A stretch of DNA of 64,000 nt, taken from Streptomyces populi (lineage in GTDB: Bacteria > Actinomycetota > Actinomycetes > Streptomycetales > Streptomycetaceae). Position numbers and translations under genes: made by a program. This document shows, in pieces, positions 23,793-31,502 of the stretch. The stretch is from assembly GCF_002911015.1 (NCBI RefSeq), contig NZ_KZ626846.1:62001-126000 (forward strand), given 5' to 3'. Under the pieces are notes generated by a model. It was not told the DNA's origin and searched no databases. It was given only the letters and a program-made list of their open reading frames with translations. Every line of letters begins with the position of its first letter. Positions within the stretch are counted from its first letter, which is position 1.

Positions 23793-26700
23793 ATGGCGCG
23801 ACGCACCAACTCCAGTCCGACGGGCGGCTCGCCGGGTCCGAGGAATCGGACGCCGCAGCCCCTGCCCCGGCGTCGTCGGACGTTCGGGGACTTCGTGAAG
23901 GCGTTCGGGGCGCTCGTCGCCCTGCTGGTGCTGCTCGTCGGCGTGCCCGGCGCGCTGGTGGCGGTCGTGGGCTGGCCGCTGCCGCACGGGACGCCCTCGC
24001 TGGACTGGCTCCAGCAGGAGATCACCGTCGGCACGTTCCTCCACGTCCTGACGGTCCTCGTGTGGCTCGCGTGGGCGCAGTTCGCCGCGTGCGTCCTCGT
24101 CGAGATGAAGGCCGCGCTCTCGGGCGTCGGGCTGCCGAACCGCGTGCCGGGCGCCGGGCCGAGCCAGTTGCTCGCCCGTCAGCTCGTCGCGGCGCTCCTG
24201 CTCGTCGGCGCGGCCGCCGCGAGCTTCGCACCGGGCCTGTCCCAGCTCGGCCAGGGCCTGGAGGGCAGCCGGCACGGCTCCGTCGCCGCCGCCCGGCACA
24301 CGCCGGGCGGGCTGCTCGGGCAGCAGCAGGAGCGGACCGCCGCCGACGCCGCCGCGGCGGTCGCCGAGCAGGCCGACGCCGCCTCCCGGGCCGCCTCCCG
24401 GCCGGACGGCGGAGCCTCCGCCCGGCACGGCGACACGAAGTACTACCGGATCCAGCCCCCCGAGGGCCGTCACCACGACTCCCTCTGGGAGATCGCGCAG
24501 CGCCACCTCGGCGACGGGCGCCGGTACAAGGAGATCTACGAGCTCAACAAGGACCGTACGCAGCCCGACGGGTCCAAGCTGTCCGAGGCCAGCCTCATCC
24601 GGCCCGGCTGGATCATGGAGATGCCCGGCGACGCCCACGGCGGCGAGCTCGTCGAGATGCCCGACGCGAAGCCCGGGATCCCGGAGCAGGTCCAGCAGCA
24701 GATCCACGACTACGCGAAGACCGGCGACCACCGGCAGGCCGACGGCGAGCAGGGCGGCGGCGCCGGGCGGCAGAGCGGCCGGAACGACCAGGTCGACCGG
24801 GACACCGGGCACTTCCGCGTGCCCCAGCAGCGCGCCGGCGGCGACCACGGCCAGGAGCGCGGGCGCGCCTCCGCCGAGGAGGCCTCCGTGGACTCCCACC
24901 ACGGACAGGGATCGCACGCGGCCTCCGACGGGAGCGGCTTCGGGCTGCCCGAGGCCCTCGTCGGCGCGCCCCTCCTCGCCGCGGGCCTCCTCGGCGCCCT
25001 CGGCCGGCGCCGCCGCCAGGCCCTGTGGCAGTCGGCGCTCGGCGCCGTCGGCGAACGGCGCGGCACGGAGCCGCCGGTTCCCACCGGATCCGCCGCGGAC
25101 GCCCAGGACGCGCTGCTCGTCGGCGCCGACCCCGAGGGCGTACGCCTCCTCGACCTGTCGCTGCGCGGACTCGCCGCCGCCCTCGCCGCCGAGTCGCGCC
25201 CGCTGCCGACCGTCTACGCGGCCTGGCTCGGCGGCAACGGCGATCTGCACCTCCAGCTCGCCCAGCCGGCCGGCAAGCCGCCCGCGCCGTGGCAGCTCGG
25301 CCAGGACCAGACGTTCTGGATGCTGGCGCGCGCGGACGCCGAGCGGTACGAGGAGACCGACACCGCCGCCCCCTACCCGGGCCTCGTCAGCCTCGGCACC
25401 ATGGACGACTCACGGCTCCTGCTCAACCTGGAGGCCGTGCCCGGCATCGTCTCCCTGAGCGGAAGCGCGGCCGACCGCGCGGGCGTCTTCGCCTCCGTCG
25501 CCGCCGAACTGGCCACCAACGGCTGGTCGGACCGCATGACGATCACCCTCGTCGGCTTCGGCGAGGACCTGACCCCGCTCGCGCCCAACCGGCTGCGCCA
25601 CCTCGACGACGTCGAGGCGCTCATGGAGACCATGGAGGCCGAGACGCGGCAGCGGCGCGGAGCGCTGGGCGCCGCCGGACACGACTCCGTGCTCACCGGC
25701 CGCACCGGGCCCGCCCAGCACACCCGTTGGGCCCCGCACCTCGTCCTCCTCGCCGCCGAACCGTCCTCCGCCGACGCCCTCAGGCTCGCCGAACTCGCCT
25801 CCGACGCGGCACGGTTGGGGATCGGCTGTCTCGTCGGCACCGAGTCCGGCGAACTGCCGGGCGCCGCCTGGGAGATGGAGATCACCGGCGAGGGCAAGCT
25901 GCTCGCACCCCTCCTCGGCCTCGAACTCGACGCGCAGATGCTGCCGGTCGCCCAGCAGCGGGCGGTCGTCGAACTCTTCGTGGAGGCGGACCCGGAGGGC
26001 GGGCCCGACGGACCGAACGACTCCCCGCCGTTCCTCGTCGACGTCAGCGAGCAGGGCCGGCCCGCCGTGTACGCCCGGCTCGTCGGCGCGTACGAGATCA
26101 TCGGCCTGGAGACGCCCGAGGGCGAACGCAGTCCGCTGCTGCACGAGGCGCTGGCGCTGCTCCTGCTGCACCGCGAAGGGGTGCACCCGCGCGTGCTGTC
26201 CTCCGCGCTGTGGCCGCGCGGTGTCACCGACGACGTGCGGGACGCGCTCGTCGAGCGGTTGCGCGGCTGGCTCGGCGACGACCCCGACGGCACGCCCCGT
26301 CTCGGCACCGACGCGACCGGACGGCTCACGCTCGCCAAGTCCGTCGTCTCCGACCTGGACGTGCTGCGCTCCCTCTACCACGAGGCGACGCAGGGCAAGG
26401 GCGTCGACAGCCGGGTGGTCCGCGGGCGGCTGCTCACCGACGCGCTCGTCCTCGTCCGCGGTCCGCTGCTCGCCGACCGTCCCGAGGGGCGTTACGGCTG
26501 GCTCACCCACGAGATCATCGACGCCCGGCTGCCGCTGCTCGTGGCGGACATCGGCCTCGCGCTCTCCGCGTTCCACCTGGAGAAGGGCCGGGCGGAGAAG
26601 GCGATCGAGGCGCTGAACGCGTCGATGAACTCGGCGCCGACGGACGAGCGGCTGTGGAACGAACTGCTGCGCGCGACCCACGCGACGGGGGACGAGGACG

Positions 26701-26822
26701 AGGTGAAGCGGCTCGCCGCGGACCTGGTGGCCCGCAGCGGGGCGCGGGGGCTGCCGCCCCGGACGGAGGCGCTGCTCGACGAGCTGCTGCCGACCTGGCG
26801 GAGCGGCGCGGCGGTGGGCTGA
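23793..26822 (+). CDS. Membrane protein with LysM and BTAD (SARP-type TPR) domains
   Basis: A 1009-residue multidomain protein. Hydrophobic segments occur near residues 36-62, 75-105 and 128-150. A LysM domain at about 216-283 (DSLWEIAQRHLGDGRRYKEI, then LIRPGWIMEMP) would bind peptidoglycan. After a Gly/Gln/Arg-rich linker comes another hydrophobic stretch near 385-405 (LPEALVGAPLLAAGLLGALG) followed by a large domain. The C-terminal part, about 800-1000, is the BTAD TPR module of SARP-type regulators (LLTDALVLVRGPLLADRPEG, then AFHLEKGRAEKAIEALN). No obvious DNA-binding OmpR-type domain precedes BTAD in usual form; a winged-helix-like segment (LSSALWPRG) is present. It may sense the cell wall and control or scaffold the Tad pilus encoded nearby. 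Confidence 0.82.
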   Translation: MARRTNSSPTGGSPGPRNRTPQPLPRRRRTFGDFVKAFGALVALLVLLVGVPGALVAVVGWPLPHGTPSLDWLQQEITVGTFLHVLTVLVWLAWAQFAACVLVEMKAALSGVGLPNRVPGAGPSQLLARQLVAALLLVGAAAASFAPGLSQLGQGLEGSRHGSVAAARHTPGGLLGQQQERTAADAAAAVAEQADAASRAASRPDGGASARHGDTKYYRIQPPEGRHHDSLWEIAQRHLGDGRRYKEIYELNKDRTQPDGSKLSEASLIRPGWIMEMPGDAHGGELVEMPDAKPGIPEQVQQQIHDYAKTGDHRQADGEQGGGAGRQSGRNDQVDRDTGHFRVPQQRAGGDHGQERGRASAEEASVDSHHGQGSHAASDGSGFGLPEALVGAPLLAAGLLGALGRRRRQALWQSALGAVGERRGTEPPVPTGSAADAQDALLVGADPEGVRLLDLSLRGLAAALAAESRPLPTVYAAWLGGNGDLHLQLAQPAGKPPAPWQLGQDQTFWMLARADAERYEETDTAAPYPGLVSLGTMDDSRLLLNLEAVPGIVSLSGSAADRAGVFASVAAELATNGWSDRMTITLVGFGEDLTPLAPNRLRHLDDVEALMETMEAETRQRRGALGAAGHDSVLTGRTGPAQHTRWAPHLVLLAAEPSSADALRLAELASDAARLGIGCLVGTESGELPGAAWEMEITGEGKLLAPLLGLELDAQMLPVAQQRAVVELFVEADPEGGPDGPNDSPPFLVDVSEQGRPAVYARLVGAYEIIGLETPEGERSPLLHEALALLLLHREGVHPRVLSSALWPRGVTDDVRDALVERLRGWLGDDPDGTPRLGTDATGRLTLAKSVVSDLDVLRSLYHEATQGKGVDSRVVRGRLLTDALVLVRGPLLADRPEGRYGWLTHEIIDARLPLLVADIGLALSAFHLEKGRAEKAIEALNASMNSAPTDERLWNELLRATHATGDEDEVKRLAADLVARSGARGLPPRTEALLDELLPTWRSGAAVG

Positions 26823-26995
26823 CACCCCCGCCCCGGCCGCCGGACCCGTCCCGGTGGCCGGACCCGTGTCGGCCCCGGTCGAATCCGTACCGGCGGCCAG
26901 CCGTACCCGTACCGGCCGGCCGCAACCGGCGGCCGCGGGGCGGGCGTCGTGACCGTCGCCGTGTTTGTCGTACCGGACTCGTCCTGGGGGAAAGC

Positions 26996-27733
26996 GTGGA
27001 TCTCGACCTCTGGCTCACCGTCGTCGCCGCGCTCTGGGGCGCGGCGGCGGGGTTCCTGGTGCCCCGGCCCGCGTACCGCCTCGCCGTCGACCCGGACGAG
27101 CCGTGGCGGGACCGCTGTCCCGAGGGGCAGCCGATCACCGGGGCCGCGCGCGGGTGGCTGGGGCCCGCCCGTTCCCCGGGCGGAATCCGTTACGGCCCGA
27201 GCGTCCTCCTCGTCCCGCCGGTCACCGCCCTGCTCTGCGCCGGGCTCGCCCTCGCGACCGGTACGCGTCCGGAGCTGGGGGTCTGGCTGCTGCTGGCGCC
27301 GCTCGGCGTCCTGCTCGCCGTGGTGGACTTCCGGGTCCAGCGGCTGCCGGACGCGCTGACCCTGCCGCTCGCGGCGGCGGCGCTGCTGCTGCTCGGGGTG
27401 GCCGCCGCGCTGCCCGAGCACGCGGGGGAGTGGCCGACGGCGCTGTTCGGGGCGCTCGCGCTCGGGGGCGCGTACTTCGTGCTGTTCCTCGTCAACCCGA
27501 ACGGCATGGGCTTCGGCGACGTGAAACTGGCCCTCGGCCTCGGCGCGGTGCTCGGCTGGTACGGGTGGAGCGTGGTCGTCCTCGGGACCTTCGCCGGGTT
27601 CCTGTTCGGCGGGCTGTACGGGGCGGCGCTGGTGATCGCGCGGCGCGCGGGGCGCAGGACGTCGATCCCGTTCGGGCCGTTCCTGATCGCGGGGGCCTAC
27701 GTGGGACTTCTGATCGGGGCCTACGCGGCCTGA
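26996..27733 (+). CDS. Prepilin peptidase, TadV-type (A24 family)
   Basis: A 245-residue polytopic membrane aspartic peptidase that would cleave the leader of the Flp pilin and TadE pseudopilins. The two catalytic Asp are Asp111 in LLAVVDFRVQRLPD and Asp175 in the GMGFGDVK motif (GxGD type). The Cys-rich N-terminal methyltransferase domain of PilD is absent, as in TadV and archaeal homologs, so N-methylation of the pilin is not expected from this protein. GTG 26996 follows GGGGGAAAGC. It is the only processing enzyme for the Tad locus in this window. Confidence 0.9.
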   Translation: MDLDLWLTVVAALWGAAAGFLVPRPAYRLAVDPDEPWRDRCPEGQPITGAARGWLGPARSPGGIRYGPSVLLVPPVTALLCAGLALATGTRPELGVWLLLAPLGVLLAVVDFRVQRLPDALTLPLAAAALLLLGVAAALPEHAGEWPTALFGALALGGAYFVLFLVNPNGMGFGDVKLALGLGAVLGWYGWSVVVLGTFAGFLFGGLYGAALVIARRAGRRTSIPFGPFLIAGAYVGLLIGAYAA

Positions 27734-27776
27734 CGCGGCCGGCGGGCCTGGCGTCGGCCGGTGCGGTGGCCTGGCG

Positions 27777-27782
27777 TAGGGT
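27777..27782 (+). promoter_or_regulatory. Possible -10 element of mqnC
   Basis: TAGGGT at 27777-27782, 41 bases upstream of the mqnC GTG, matches the TAnnnT -10 pattern common in Streptomyces. No good -35 hexamer lies at the right distance. Confidence 0.4.
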
Positions 27783-27823
27783 GGTTGAGTCTGTCCACAA
27801 CCCTTACGAAAGGGACGCTCCCG

Positions 27824-29023
27824 GTGACCGAGAAGGCCGACCTTCAGTCCGTGCTGGACCGTGCCGCCGAGGGTGGGCGGATCACCCCGGAAGAGGCGCT
27901 CGTCCTCTACCGCGACGCCCCGCTGCACGCGCTCGGCGCCGCCGCCGACGCCGTACGCCGCCACAGGTACGCGGGTACCGAGCACATCGCGACGTACATC
28001 ATCGAGCGCAACATCAACTACACGAACGTGTGCGTCACGGCGTGCAAGTTCTGCGCCTTCTACGCGGCCCCCAAGGACACCGCCAAGGGCTGGACGCGCG
28101 ACCTCGACGACATCCTGCGCCGCTGCGCGGAGACCGTCGAGCTCGGCGGGACGCAGATCATGTTCCAGGGCGGGCACCACCCGGACTACGGCGTCGAGTA
28201 CTACGAGAAGCACTTCGCCGCGATCAAGGGCGCGTACCCCGAGCTGGTCATCCACTCCCTCGGCGCCTCCGAGGTCGAGCACATGGCCCGGATCTCCAAG
28301 GTGAGCGTCGAGGAGGCCATCCAGCGGATCCACGCCGCCGGTCTCGACTCGTTCGCCGGCGCCGGCGCCGAGCTGCTCCCCGCCCGCCCGCGCAAGGCGA
28401 TCGCCCCGCTCAAGGAGAGCGGCGAGCGGTGGCTGGAGATCATGGAGATCGCCCACGGGCTGGGCGTCGAGTCGACGTCCACCATGCTCATGGGCACCGG
28501 CGAGACCAACGCCGAGCGCATCGAGCACCTGCGGATGATCCGCGACGTGCAGGACCGTACGGGCGGCTTCCGCGCCTTCATCCCGTACACCTACCAGCCC
28601 GAGAACAACCACCTGAAGGGCCGTACGCAGGCGACGCTCTTCGAGTACCTGCGGATGATCGCGATCGCCCGCCTCTTCCTCGACAACGTGGCCCACATCC
28701 AGGGCTCCTGGCTGACCACCGGCAAGGAGGTCGGCCAGCTCTCCCTGCACTACGGCGCGGACGACCTCGGCTCGATCATGCTGGAGGAGAACGTCGTCTC
28801 CTCCGCCGGCGCCAAGCACCGCTCCAACCGCCTGGAGATCATCGACCTGATCCGCAAGGCGGACCGCGTCCCGGCCCAGCGGACCACGACGTACGAGCAC
28901 ATCGTCGTCCACGACGACCCGGCGCACGACCCGGTCGACGAGCGCGTCATGTCCCACATCTCCTCGACGGCGATCGAGGGCGGCACGGCGCATCCCGAGC
29001 TGAAGCTGCTGGCCTCCAACTAG
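27824..29023 (+). CDS. mqnC: MqnC, cyclic dehypoxanthine futalosine synthase (radical SAM)
   Basis: A 399-residue radical SAM enzyme of the futalosine route to menaquinone. It converts dehypoxanthine futalosine to its cyclic form in the cytoplasm. The cluster motif C-x3-C-x2-C is at Cys70, Cys74 and Cys77 (CVTACKFCAFY), with the preceding NYTNVC typical of MqnC/MqnE/CofH-type enzymes. Further family blocks are 'GGTQIMFQGGHHPDYG' and 'TSTMLMGTGETNAER'. Length matches family members. GTG 27824 is preceded by AAAGGGA. This shows that the organism makes menaquinone by the futalosine pathway rather than the classical men route. Confidence 0.97.
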   Translation: MTEKADLQSVLDRAAEGGRITPEEALVLYRDAPLHALGAAADAVRRHRYAGTEHIATYIIERNINYTNVCVTACKFCAFYAAPKDTAKGWTRDLDDILRRCAETVELGGTQIMFQGGHHPDYGVEYYEKHFAAIKGAYPELVIHSLGASEVEHMARISKVSVEEAIQRIHAAGLDSFAGAGAELLPARPRKAIAPLKESGERWLEIMEIAHGLGVESTSTMLMGTGETNAERIEHLRMIRDVQDRTGGFRAFIPYTYQPENNHLKGRTQATLFEYLRMIAIARLFLDNVAHIQGSWLTTGKEVGQLSLHYGADDLGSIMLEENVVSSAGAKHRSNRLEIIDLIRKADRVPAQRTTTYEHIVVHDDPAHDPVDERVMSHISSTAIEGGTAHPELKLLASN

Positions 29024-29030
29024 CCGCGCC

Positions 29031-29630
29031 GTGCTGACACTTCACGTCGCCGAACAGTCGCCCGGGACGGCGGTCCTGGTCGACGGGGCGGCCGTCGCCG
29101 CCGTCGGCCCGTACGAGGAACTGGCCGCCGTCCGCCCGACCGCGAGGGTGCGGCGCTGGCCCGGGATCCTGACGCCGGGCCTGCTGAACCCGTACGGTCC
29201 GGAGCTCCTGGAAGCCACGTACCACCCGGACCCGCGTGAGGCCGACGCCCTCGGCACCGAGCCCATCGGAGGGGAGCGGGCCCGGGCGATCTTCCGGGCC
29301 GACCCCGCGCGCCTCGGCGCGAGCGCCCGGCGCGGGGTCCAGCGGATGCTGGCGCACGGGACGGTGGCGGTGGCCGGGGAGCTGCGGTCGCGCGCGGTGG
29401 TCGACGCGGTGCGCAGGTCCGGGCTCGCGGTGGGCCGGCGGCCGGACCGGCTGCCGGGTCCGGCGGCGCTGTCCCCGGTCCCGCTGGTCCTGCTGCCGGG
29501 GCTGGTTCCGGGCGGTCCCGCCCGGTTCGCCGTGTTCGACGTCGCGGACCGCGCCGAACTGGTGCGGCGCGGTGCGGGGACCTGTGTGGCGACCGTGATC
29601 GGCGGACGACTGGTGTACCGCGGCCGCTGA
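29031..29630 (+). CDS. Short imidazolonepropionase-like (degenerate amidohydrolase) protein
   Basis: A 199-residue protein that starts seven bases after mqnC. The N-terminus looks like the small beta domain of amidohydrolases such as imidazolonepropionase: GTAVLVDGAAVAAVGPYEEL, then 'RRWPGILTPGLLNPYGPELLE'. In true amidohydrolases the equivalent of this last segment has the metal-binding HxH; here both His are missing. The C-terminus (VATVIGGRLVYRGR) is also typical of the amidohydrolase beta domain. The catalytic barrel is mostly absent, so hydrolysis by this fold is unlikely. Coupling to mqnC suggests a menaquinone-related accessory role. Confidence 0.75.
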   Translation: MLTLHVAEQSPGTAVLVDGAAVAAVGPYEELAAVRPTARVRRWPGILTPGLLNPYGPELLEATYHPDPREADALGTEPIGGERARAIFRADPARLGASARRGVQRMLAHGTVAVAGELRSRAVVDAVRRSGLAVGRRPDRLPGPAALSPVPLVLLPGLVPGGPARFAVFDVADRAELVRRGAGTCVATVIGGRLVYRGR

Positions 29631-29710
29631 TCACGGCACGCGGTGTCGGTTCGGCCGGTGGAGGTCTTCGGGTGTGCCCCGGGTCCGGTTTGACGGCACG
29701 TGGTGTCGGC

Positions 29711-30748
29711 TCAGCCCGCGAACGCCTTCGCGAACGCCCCCGCGCTCTGCTTCACCCCGCTGCAGTCGGTCGCCGCGTCGCCCGCCGTGGCGCTGCCCTT
29801 CTCGCACTGCCGGTCCCGGAACGTCGACCACATCGACACCCAGGCCACCCCCTTCTCCTCGGCGAACTCCCGTACCTGTGCCGCGTCCGCGAGCCCGAAC
29901 GTCTCGTTGTCCACGTCGTTGACGCCGATCATCGAGGTGAGCGCGAGCCCCTGCCAGGCGTCGGCGCCCGACAGCCCGAACACCTTCTTCAGCTGGTCGT
30001 GGGCCTTCTCGGCGGACGTGATCGCGTAGTCGCCCATGTCGCCGGCGTACGAACTGCCGTAGTTCATGGTCATGATGTTGACCGTGGAGACGTCCACGGA
30101 GTGGTCGTTGGCGGACTCCAGGAGGGCGAGGCCCTCGGCGTCGAGTCCGGACGGCATCACGGGCAGGGTGAAGGACACCGTCAGCCCGGGGCGCTTCCGC
30201 TGGAGCAGCGCGATGGCCTCGGAGCGCAGCGCGACCGAGTCGGAGTCACCCAACTGGCCGCCCTCGACGTCGAAGTCGGCCTGGGTGGAGCCGGCGGCGT
30301 CCAGCGCCGCGCCGTAGGCCGCGGCGAGGTCGGCCGCGCTGTCGCACGTCGACGCCAGTTCCTTGCCGGACGCGCCGCCGAACGACACCCGCACCCGCGC
30401 GCCGGACTTCCCGAGCGCCGATATCCGGGACTTCACGGCCGTGTCGCCGATCGCGTACGCGCCGTCCCACGTCGGGGTGCAGTCGCTGCCGTCCGAGATC
30501 ACGAAGGCCAGGTTGTAGGCGGTCGGCGATCCCGTCGAGTCGGTGGCGGCGGCGGTCGTGGCGCTCACGTACGGGGCGTACGAGGTGGTCGACGAGCCCG
30601 TCGTGCCCGGGTCCGCCGACGCGGCGGCGGCCGTCGTCCGGCCGGGGCGCGCGGACGCCGCGTCCGAGGCGCCGCCCGAGGAGCACCCCGCGCAGGCCAG
30701 GGCCACCAGACAGAGAACCCCCGCGGTCGGCTTCAGGAAACTCCGCAT
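29711..30748 (-). CDS. Glycoside hydrolase family 18 (chitinase-like) lipoprotein
   Basis: A 345-residue exported protein. The signal peptide ends in ALACAGCSSGG, an atypical lipobox (Cys at -3) that still predicts lipidation. A Ser/Thr/Ala-rich linker (about residues 30-65) precedes a TIM-barrel GH18 domain. The catalytic motif is ADFDVEGG, with Glu162 as general acid and Asp160; 'VSTVNIMTMNYGSSY' is the conserved MxMxY block. The family acts on chitin or related N-acetylglucosamine polymers by substrate-assisted catalysis. ATG 30748 was chosen. The gene is divergent from the polysaccharide unit that follows, whose deacetylase acts on a similar polymer type. Confidence 0.88.
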   Translation of the reverse strand: MRSFLKPTAGVLCLVALACAGCSSGGASDAASARPGRTTAAAASADPGTTGSSTTSYAPYVSATTAAATDSTGSPTAYNLAFVISDGSDCTPTWDGAYAIGDTAVKSRISALGKSGARVRVSFGGASGKELASTCDSAADLAAAYGAALDAAGSTQADFDVEGGQLGDSDSVALRSEAIALLQRKRPGLTVSFTLPVMPSGLDAEGLALLESANDHSVDVSTVNIMTMNYGSSYAGDMGDYAITSAEKAHDQLKKVFGLSGADAWQGLALTSMIGVNDVDNETFGLADAAQVREFAEEKGVAWVSMWSTFRDRQCEKGSATAGDAATDCSGVKQSAGAFAKAFAG

Positions 30749-31066
30749 CGTGCGCGCACCCGCTCTCGTGATGTCTCGTGATGTCTGTCTCAGGACGGAA
30801 ACAAACGGCCGTTTCCCGACTGGAAATGTGTCACACCCGGAGCGGATTGCCGAACGGGGATCACGCATGGAAATCGCGAGAGGAAATCCCGACAAACGGG
30901 GTGTTGCGGGCTCTGAAATGGCGCATTTCCCTCATGTCCATCGGGCCCGGGGCGCGCGGGCATTTCTTGATTCTCATAGAGAAACTACAGGTTGAGGCGC
31001 CCCTCATGGGTCGCTCACACGGAATCCGGAGTTTCTGACACATAAACGCGTCCTACCGTCCGGGGA
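30749..31066. other. Divergent intergenic region between GH18 and the polysaccharide unit
   Basis: Contains an inverted repeat GGAAACAAACGGCCGTTTCC at 30796-30815, a good candidate operator, and a tandem TCTCGTGATG next to the GH18 start. On the plus strand TACCGT at 31054-31059 lies seven bases before the next ATG and could be the -10 of a leaderless transcript. It is less G/C-rich than the genes on either side. Confidence 0.4.
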
Positions 31067-31483
31067 ATGCAATCCGAGTCCGCCATCGAAAACCGTGTCC
31101 ACGTGCGTGGCCGCCGCCGCAAGCGCGGCGGCGGGGCCACGGACGGCCCCGTGTTCGTCGACAACTCCGGGCGCAGAGCCCGCCTGCTGAGCAGAATCGG
31201 CATGCTCGTCGGCGTCGGCTGCCTCGGTTACGCGGTCGTGCTCGGCATGGCCTTCATGGGCTGGGGCACCTCGTTGACGCCGTCCTCGCTCCTCCCCTTC
31301 GACGGCGGCCGGGCCGGATCGGCGCCCGGCGGGGGCCCCGGCGGACGGCAGAGCGGTGTCACGCCCAGCGGCGCCCCGGGCCAGGGACCCACCGGTGCCC
31401 CGCCCTCGGATCCACCCACCGGGGCCGCGGCCTCCTCCGCCACGACTACCGCCGGGGCGTCAGCCGCCACCGGCACCGGCTGA
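31067..31483 (+). CDS. Small single-pass membrane protein of the polysaccharide unit
   Basis: A 138-residue protein with a very basic N-terminus (VRGRRRKRGGG), one membrane segment (IGMLVGVGCLGYAVVLGMAF) and an outside tail of Gly, Pro, Ser and Thr only, likely unstructured. It begins without an obvious ribosome binding site, consistent with a leaderless message. The next gene starts 19 bases downstream, so the two are likely co-transcribed. It may anchor or stabilise the deacetylase-glycosyltransferase in the membrane. Confidence 0.75.
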   Translation: MQSESAIENRVHVRGRRRKRGGGATDGPVFVDNSGRRARLLSRIGMLVGVGCLGYAVVLGMAFMGWGTSLTPSSLLPFDGGRAGSAPGGGPGGRQSGVTPSGAPGQGPTGAPPSDPPTGAAASSATTTAGASAATGTG

Positions 31484-31502
31484 CGGGGGCGCGGACACTC
31501 TC

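Noticed and set aside
24062-26995. Plus-strand frame running ahead of the prepilin peptidase, overlapping the LysM-BTAD gene
   Set aside because: Only its last 245 codons are real; the rest is an Arg-rich out-of-frame reading of the LysM-BTAD gene.
10374-27733. Prophage or integrative element covering the Tad and toxin genes
   Set aside because: No integrase, transposase, capsid or attachment-site repeat was seen. The Tad genes have typical host codon use, so only the toxin island is a candidate for transfer.
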